Below, piece by piece: positions 1-4,253 of a stretch of 5,574 nucleotides of DNA. The stretch is taken from NCBI GenBank assembly GCA_022707725.1, contig JAKJAB010000245.1, forward strand, positions 1 through 5,574. The letters are read 5' to 3'. Every line of letters starts with the position of its first letter. Position 1 is the first letter of the stretch. The stretch is from Chloroflexota bacterium. GTDB lineage: Bacteria; Chloroflexota; Anaerolineae; B4-G1; SLSP01. Both the position numbers and the translations under genes were made by a program. A model generated the notes under the pieces. The model did not search any database, was not told where the DNA came from, and saw only the letters and a program-made list of their open reading frames with translations.

Positions 1-699
1 TTGGAAGCGCGCTTTGTCCCGTCTTCGGCGCCGGCCATCGCAGTGCAGGACGTTCACTTCGCGTACACCGACGGGCACGCCGCGCTGCACGGCGTCAGCC
101 TGGAGATTCCACAGGGGCAGTTCGTCGCCATCATCGGGCCGAACGGCGCGGGGAAGAGCACGCTGCTGCGTCACTTCAACGGCCTGTTGCGCCCTATGCG
201 CGGCACGGTGCATATCCAGGGCAAAGACGCCGCGGGACGCACGACCGGCGACCTGGCTCGTGCGGTGGGCTTCTTGTTTCAACGCCCGGAGCAGCAGCTT
301 TTCGCCGCGACAGTCTCCGAGGAAGTCGCCTTTGGCGTCCGTGCCTTGCGTCTCGCCGACACTGCCGGGCGCGTGGAACGGGCACTGGCGCGTTTCGCGT
401 TGACCGCGTTCGCGCAGACTCCCCCATCCATCCTGAGCTACGGTGTGCAGCGCGCTGTCACGCTGGCTGCACTGTCCGCGCTCGATACACCCATCCTCGC
501 GTTGGATGAACCGGCGGTGGGACTCGACGGACGCGAATGGGCACGCCTGCTGGCGTGGCTGGCCGAGCGCCGCGCCGCCGGGGTAACACTCGTCATCGTC
601 ACCCATGAGATGGAGCTGGCAGCCCGCGCCGACCGCGTGGTAGCCCTCGCAGACGGGTGCATCGTTGCCGATGGCACGCCGGATGAGGTGCTCGGATGA
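1..699 (+). CDS. ECF transporter ATP-binding protein (EcfA-like), probably 5'-partial
   Basis: This ABC ATPase would power an energy-coupling factor importer on the cytoplasmic face of the membrane. Counting from the TTG at base 1, visible motifs are Walker A GPNGAGKST (46-54), the Q-loop in FQRPEQQLFA (Q94), a divergent signature LSYGVQ (145-150), Walker B ILALDEP (165-171), D-loop VGLD (173-176) and the switch histidine in VTHE (H202). The Q-loop phrase RPEQQLF is typical of cobalt/vitamin ECF ATPases. The protein ends about 25 residues after the H-loop and so lacks most of the C-terminal extension found in many ~270-290-residue EcfA proteins. The frame is open to the window edge and residues 1-11 look like linker, so the TTG is doubtful as a start. 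This could be the second half of a double-ABC fusion. The stop overlaps the EcfT start, so the two are cotranscribed. The ABC assignment is firm; the ECF subtype rests mainly on the EcfT neighbour. Confidence 0.88.
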   Translation: MEARFVPSSAPAIAVQDVHFAYTDGHAALHGVSLEIPQGQFVAIIGPNGAGKSTLLRHFNGLLRPMRGTVHIQGKDAAGRTTGDLARAVGFLFQRPEQQLFAATVSEEVAFGVRALRLADTAGRVERALARFALTAFAQTPPSILSYGVQRAVTLAALSALDTPILALDEPAVGLDGREWARLLAWLAERRAAGVTLVIVTHEMELAARADRVVALADGCIVADGTPDEVLG

Positions 700-1496
700 G
701 CATTGCGCTCGACTTCTACGTTCACCGGGAGTCCTGGCTGCACCGACTCGATCCGCGCGTCAAGCTGTGGGGGATGCTGGTGGGGTTCATCGCGGCGTTC
801 TTGCTGCCCTACTTGCTTGTCCAGGGTGCGCTCCTGCTCGGGCTGCACCTGCTCCTGCTTGGCAATGGTATCCCCTGGCGGGTGTTGCGCGGTTTGTGGA
901 GGCAGATGGCGCTGTTGGTCGTGCTGATCATGGTATTGCAGCCGTTTTTTGTCCCCTCCGGTGATGTGCTCTTGGCGGTCGGGCCGCTGCGGCTGACGGT
1001 GGGAGGTCTGATCCAGGCAGGCCTGTTCGCCACGCGCGCGCTGGTCATCGCTTTCTTTGTCGGCGCGCTGCTATTTACCACCGATCAGCGCGCGCTCGTC
1101 CAGGCTGTTGTCCGGTTGGGATTGCCGTACACGTGGGGGTTGACCTTCAGTCTGACGCTGCGTTTCTTGCCGGCAATCCAGCAATTGTTCGGGACGGTGC
1201 GCGAGGCACAGGCGGCGCGCGGCTGGGTGGCGGAGGGCAACCTCTTGCGCCGTTTCCATGGCTATTTGCCTGTGCTGGTCGCCGTTATCATCGGCACGTT
1301 GCGAATGAGTGACCGGCTGACGCTGGCGCTGGCGGCGCGCGGCATGGCGGCCCCTACGGACGCAGGAACGTCTGGCCCTGCACAGCGTACAGTCTGGCGT
1401 GACCTGCACATGCGCCGCTCCGATTGGCTGACGCTCGCCGTCGTCACCCTGGCTTTTTTGACGATGGGCTTTTGGCTATTCGCTTTCAAGGGCTGA
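696..1496 (+). CDS. ecfT: ECF transporter transmembrane coupling protein EcfT
   Basis: EcfT is the integral membrane subunit that couples the ATPases to a substrate-capturing S component during uptake of vitamins or metal ions. The 266-residue protein has the family's N-terminal LDPRVKL motif (18-24), several hydrophobic segments (about 25-55, 70-87, 104-127, 189-203 and 244-262), and the two Ala-Arg-Gly motifs of the coupling helices: AARG at 173-176 in REAQAARGW, and AARG at 213-216 in LALAARGM. Length and motif order are normal for the family. The ATG at 696 overlaps the upstream stop in an ATGA, which points to translational coupling with the ATPase gene; GAGGTG just upstream may serve as a weak ribosome site. 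No S component lies in the window, so the substrate cannot be named. The family call is secure. Confidence 0.93.
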   Translation: MSIALDFYVHRESWLHRLDPRVKLWGMLVGFIAAFLLPYLLVQGALLLGLHLLLLGNGIPWRVLRGLWRQMALLVVLIMVLQPFFVPSGDVLLAVGPLRLTVGGLIQAGLFATRALVIAFFVGALLFTTDQRALVQAVVRLGLPYTWGLTFSLTLRFLPAIQQLFGTVREAQAARGWVAEGNLLRRFHGYLPVLVAVIIGTLRMSDRLTLALAARGMAAPTDAGTSGPAQRTVWRDLHMRRSDWLTLAVVTLAFLTMGFWLFAFKG

Positions 1497-1516
1497 TTGC
1501 TGAGAGCTAACGCCAA

Positions 1517-1544
1517 TTGCTTCCATCAGGGCTTGTGCTATACT
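1517..1544 (+). promoter_or_regulatory. Putative sigma-70-type promoter with extended -10, upstream of the lipid kinase
   Basis: A TATACT hexamer at 1539-1544 is preceded directly by TGC (1536-1538), giving an extended -10 element (TGnTATAMT type). A weak -35, TTGCTT at 1517-1522 (TTG matches the consensus), sits 16 bases upstream. It lies in the 96-base gap between ecfT and the lipid kinase, the only gap over 31 bases in the window. Transcription would start near 1551, leaving a leader of about 40 bases. It would separate the ECF operon from the kinase-phosphatase-nucleotidyltransferase operon. The call is from sequence pattern only. Confidence 0.5.
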
Positions 1545-1575
1545 TCTCATACACCGCATCTCGTCAAGCGTAGGG

Positions 1576-1580
1576 AAGGA
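1576..1580 (+). promoter_or_regulatory. Ribosome binding site deciding the lipid kinase start
   Basis: AAGGA, within the purine run AGGGAAGGA at 1572-1580, ends 12 bases before the ATG at 1593. The spacing is slightly long, but it is the best Shine-Dalgarno match in the gap. It supports the ATG at 1593 over the in-frame TTG at 1497, where the extra 32 residues would have no family similarity and the coding region would cover the promoter candidate. Confidence 0.5.
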
Positions 1581-1592
1581 ACCCAAAGCGCG

Positions 1593-2549
1593 ATGAATCA
1601 TAAAACGCTCCTGATTTATAATCCCACTGCCGGGCCGTGGGATATGACCCGCACGCTAAAACGCCTGGCAGAGTACATGCACAAGTGTGACTGGGCCATG
1701 GAGGTGGTGCAGACCGAAAATCCCGGCGACGCCACCCATTACGCGCGGCGCGCCGTCGAGGATGGAGTGGACATCGTTCTGGTAGCTGGCGGCGATGGCA
1801 CTATCAACGAGGCCGCCAATGGCCTGGTGGGAACGTCGACGGCGCTCGGTATCGTCCCTGTGGGCACCGGCAACATTCTGGCGCATCAGTTGCGTATGCC
1901 CCTTCTCTCTCTAGCCGCGCCGTTGTATGTGCGCGATGTGGGCGAGGCGCTGTGCCAGAGTCGCATTCAACGAGTGGATGCAGGGGTCATCAATGAGCGC
2001 TACTTCGTCTGTTGGGCCGGATTGGGATTGGATGCCGAAATCACGGCCTATATGGAACCGCGCCCGCGCATCGCCAAGCGGTTCCGCACCCTGCCCTATA
2101 TCATCGCGGGATTTACGGTCGCGGCGGAGTTTCGCGGGGTGCGTTCGCGTATCGTGATCGAGGGGCGCACTTTCCGTACCCGCGCGTTGATGGCCCTCGC
2201 CAGCAACATCCAGCTTTACGCGGCTTTCTTCAACATTGCGCCGCGCGCACGGATGGACGATGGTTTGCTGGACATTTACGTCTTCAAGGGGCTGGGATTT
2301 CCCTACATCATGCGACACTTGCTGCATCTTTTCAGTGGACGTCACCAGCACGACCCTAAAGTGATGCACGCCTTGGCACGCACAATGGCCGTCCAAACCT
2401 CGCCTTCGGTCGCTGTGCATCTGGACGGCGATCCCTACGGCGACACGCCGGCGGCCATCAGCATTGAGGCCGGGAAGCTGCTGCTGCTCGCTCCCCCACA
2501 AGCACCGGACAGCCTTTTCAGCAAGCCGCCGGAGCGAGTGTTAGCATAG
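1593..2549 (+). CDS. YegS/DagK-family lipid kinase (diacylglycerol kinase-like)
   Basis: Members of this family phosphorylate diacylglycerol or related lipid alcohols with ATP at the inner membrane face. The 318-residue product starts with the typical strand TLLIYNPTAG (5-14). It carries the nucleotide-binding GGDGTINEAANGL (66-78) and GTGN (91-94), the mid-domain MDDGLLDIYVF (221-231), and a C-terminal LDGDPYG in which D278-G279-D280 lines up with the family's catalytic DGE motif; the glutamate is therefore aspartate here. Length is normal for the family (about 290-320). I chose the ATG at 1593 because the protein then begins right at the first beta-strand and a purine-rich ribosome site lies upstream. 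The PAP2 gene follows after 31 bases, probably in the same transcript. The true substrate (diacylglycerol, ceramide-like lipid, or other) cannot be read from the sequence, so no gene symbol is given. Confidence 0.9.
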   Translation: MNHKTLLIYNPTAGPWDMTRTLKRLAEYMHKCDWAMEVVQTENPGDATHYARRAVEDGVDIVLVAGGDGTINEAANGLVGTSTALGIVPVGTGNILAHQLRMPLLSLAAPLYVRDVGEALCQSRIQRVDAGVINERYFVCWAGLGLDAEITAYMEPRPRIAKRFRTLPYIIAGFTVAAEFRGVRSRIVIEGRTFRTRALMALASNIQLYAAFFNIAPRARMDDGLLDIYVFKGLGFPYIMRHLLHLFSGRHQHDPKVMHALARTMAVQTSPSVAVHLDGDPYGDTPAAISIEAGKLLLLAPPQAPDSLFSKPPERVLA

Positions 2550-2565
2550 GGTTAACCACAATTTC

Positions 2566-2572
2566 AAGGAGG
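2566..2572 (+). promoter_or_regulatory. Strong Shine-Dalgarno of the PAP2 phosphatase gene
   Basis: AAGGAGG matches the anti-Shine-Dalgarno core fully and ends 8 bases before the ATG at 2581, which is ideal spacing. It is the strongest ribosome site in the window. It fixes the phosphatase start and suggests that this gene is translated independently of the kinase upstream. Confidence 0.85.
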
Positions 2573-2580
2573 GCTTTACC

Positions 2581-3483
2581 ATGCAACCATTGCTCGATTG
2601 GGGCATTGAACTCATTTTGTGGCTGCAACAATTCCGCCCGGCGTTGGATCTGCCCTTCAGGGCGCTCACGTTCATCAGCGATGAGCTTTTCTTTCTGTTG
2701 TTCTTACCGCTCGTCTATTGGTGTCTGGATCGCCGCACGGGTGCGCGGGTGACGCTGTTGTTCCTCGTCTCGGCTTATGTGAACGCGGTGGTGAAAGTAT
2801 TCGCCGCTCAACCGCGCCCGGCGCTTTATGACCCGCGGGTCTGGGCTTACTCCGACGTAGGCGGCTCCGGCGGATTTCCCAGCGGACACACGCAGAACAC
2901 GCTCGCGGTGTGGGGGTATCTGGCGGCCAAGGTGCGCCGTACCTGGATGTGGATCGTGACGGGGGTGTTGGTGGTGTGTGTGCCGTTGTCGCGGCTGTAT
3001 TTGGGCGTCCATTTTCCACACGATTTGTTTGGCGGCTACGTCATTGGCGCGCTCCTGCTCTTCGTCTATTTGCGATGGGGCGAGCGCGGCGAACGATGGC
3101 TTGCCGGGATGGGTGTCGGCGCGCAACTGGCGCTCGTGGCGGCGCTCACCATCCCGTTGATGCTCATCTTCCTCACCGAGGACGGCGTGACCGGCGGCGC
3201 GACATTGCTGGGGATGGGCGGTGGCCTTGTGATCCAGGCGCGCTGGATCGGCTTCGAGGTGGACGGCGTCCTGTGGAAGCGGGTGGCGCGCTATGCCCTG
3301 GGCGCAGCGGTGATGGTTGGATTGTGGGCGGGGCTGCGCGCGGCGTTTTCCGGGCTGGAACCGGCGCTGCTGTTCCGCTTTATCCGCTACGCACTGATGG
3401 GCTTCTGGGGCGGCGCCGGCGCGCCGTGGGTTTTCGTGAAGTTGGGTTTGACGCCGGGACGTGGTCAGTCCCAGGCGGCGTAA
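2581..3483 (+). CDS. PAP2-superfamily membrane phosphatase with C-terminal membrane extension
   Basis: PAP2 enzymes remove phosphate from phosphatidic acid, undecaprenyl diphosphate or similar lipid phosphates through a phospho-histidine intermediate. All three signature motifs are intact: K-x6-RP as KVFAAQPRP (72-80), PSGH (100-103), and SR-x5-H-x3-D as SRLYLGVHFPHD (137-148). Expected catalytic residues are therefore K72, R79, S101, H103, R138, H144 and D148. The protein has hydrophobic stretches at about 35-49, 57-71, 122-136 and 153-165. After the catalytic core come more membrane segments at about 178-198, 205-220, 236-255 and near 262-285, so at 300 residues it is longer than a minimal ~200-residue PAP2 protein. 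Its start is fixed by a strong Shine-Dalgarno. It lies between a lipid kinase and a nucleotidyltransferase gene in a tight operon. The natural substrate is not determinable here; phosphatidate and undecaprenyl diphosphate are the leading options. Confidence 0.92.
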   Translation: MQPLLDWGIELILWLQQFRPALDLPFRALTFISDELFFLLFLPLVYWCLDRRTGARVTLLFLVSAYVNAVVKVFAAQPRPALYDPRVWAYSDVGGSGGFPSGHTQNTLAVWGYLAAKVRRTWMWIVTGVLVVCVPLSRLYLGVHFPHDLFGGYVIGALLLFVYLRWGERGERWLAGMGVGAQLALVAALTIPLMLIFLTEDGVTGGATLLGMGGGLVIQARWIGFEVDGVLWKRVARYALGAAVMVGLWAGLRAAFSGLEPALLFRFIRYALMGFWGGAGAPWVFVKLGLTPGRGQSQAA

Positions 3484-3484
3484 C

Positions 3485-4252
3485 ATGGCTATCCCCGCTG
3501 AAGGGCTATTGGCGCAGTGTCACTGGCCTGATTTGCCTGCGCCGTATGCGGAGGCGCTGCGCCAGGCGGTGGCTTTTATCCTCGCACGCTGTCCGGATGT
3601 GCGAGGCATCGTCGTCAGTGGCACGATTCTGCGCGGCAATCCTGGCCCTTCGAGTGACCTCGATATTTACGTGATTCGCCGGGAGCTACAGCGACAGCGC
3701 GTGCAGAAATTTTTCAACGGCATCCCGGCGGAAATTTTCATCAACCCTGAGGAGATGGTCCCGGTTTACTTTGCCGACGAAGCGCGCGCCGGACGCCCCA
3801 TCACGGCTCACATGCTGAGCACCGGTTTCACCATCCTGGACTGTGATGGCGTGATCGCCAGCCTACAGGACCGCGCCCGGCAGATTTTGCAGACGCCGCC
3901 CGATCCCAACGCCGAAGCCTTAACCTTTGCGCGCTACATGGCTGCGGCGCGCTACGAAGACGCGATAGATGTTGTTCGGGACCGGCCAGAAACCGCGCGC
4001 ATGATTCTCGGTTTGGCCGTGCATCAGATGATCAGCTACCATTTCCTGGCTGCGCATCGCTTTGTGCCGCGTGACAAAGATTTGCTGGATGTTTTGGCGA
4101 CATGGGACGCGCCACTGGCCGACTTGGCTCGCCGTTTTTACGCCGCGGCGACACTTGAGGCGGCGCTGGCAGCGGCGGAGCAGATTGCCGACCGCACCAT
4201 CGCTGTACGCGGTTTCTTCGAGTGGGAATCACCGCCGGAGACTTTAGGTTAG
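3485..4252 (+). CDS. Nucleotidyltransferase-fold protein with C-terminal helical domain
   Basis: This 255-residue protein has the pol-beta-type nucleotidyltransferase motif: VSGTILRGNPGPSSDLDIYVI (44-64), with S45-G46 and the metal-binding pair D58 and D60. E83 in AEIFINP is a candidate third carboxylate. Such enzymes transfer a nucleotide to a small molecule, protein or RNA. Residues about 143-245 are predicted helical. The stretch YHFLAAHRFVPRDKDLLDVL (185-204) recalls the helical domain of aminoglycoside-type and DUF4037-type nucleotidyltransferases, where a P-x-D-K pattern is common. It is much larger than the ~100-residue MinD-less MNT antitoxins. The ATG at 3485 follows the phosphatase stop by one base (TAA C ATG), with a weak AGGCGG at 3473-3478, so translation is probably coupled. 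A GTG at 3461 is an alternative start that adds eight unconserved-looking residues. The acceptor substrate is unknown; a drug-resistance role cannot be claimed. Confidence 0.78.
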   Translation: MAIPAEGLLAQCHWPDLPAPYAEALRQAVAFILARCPDVRGIVVSGTILRGNPGPSSDLDIYVIRRELQRQRVQKFFNGIPAEIFINPEEMVPVYFADEARAGRPITAHMLSTGFTILDCDGVIASLQDRARQILQTPPDPNAEALTFARYMAAARYEDAIDVVRDRPETARMILGLAVHQMISYHFLAAHRFVPRDKDLLDVLATWDAPLADLARRFYAAATLEAALAAAEQIADRTIAVRGFFEWESPPETLG

Positions 4253-4253
4253 A

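Noticed and set aside
1493..1529. Possible hairpin CTGAT...ATCAG after ecfT as a terminator
   Set aside because: The stem is only five base pairs with a 27-base loop and no T-run follows.
1497..1592. In-frame TTG at 1497 as the lipid kinase start, adding 32 residues
   Set aside because: The extra residues do not look like the family, would cover the promoter candidate, and lack a ribosome site; the ATG at 1593 starts the protein at its first beta-strand with AAGGA upstream.
1911..2501. - strand open frame of 196 codons opposite the lipid kinase
   Set aside because: It has no motif or ribosome site and lies fully antisense to a gene with clear catalytic motifs.
3461..3484. GTG at 3461 as the nucleotidyltransferase start
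   Set aside because: It lies inside the phosphatase gene and adds only eight Arg-rich residues; the ATG at 3485 fits the operon spacing better, though the choice is not proven.
2704..3486. Long - strand open frame of 260 codons opposite the PAP2 gene
   Set aside because: Its product is rich in Arg, His, Gln and Pro with no recognisable motif, as expected for the antisense shadow of a GC-rich gene; the + strand has all PAP2 motifs.
2910..3674. + strand open frame of 254 codons bridging the PAP2 and nucleotidyltransferase genes
   Set aside because: It overlaps two well-supported genes in another frame and reads as Arg/Gly/Ala-rich low-information sequence.
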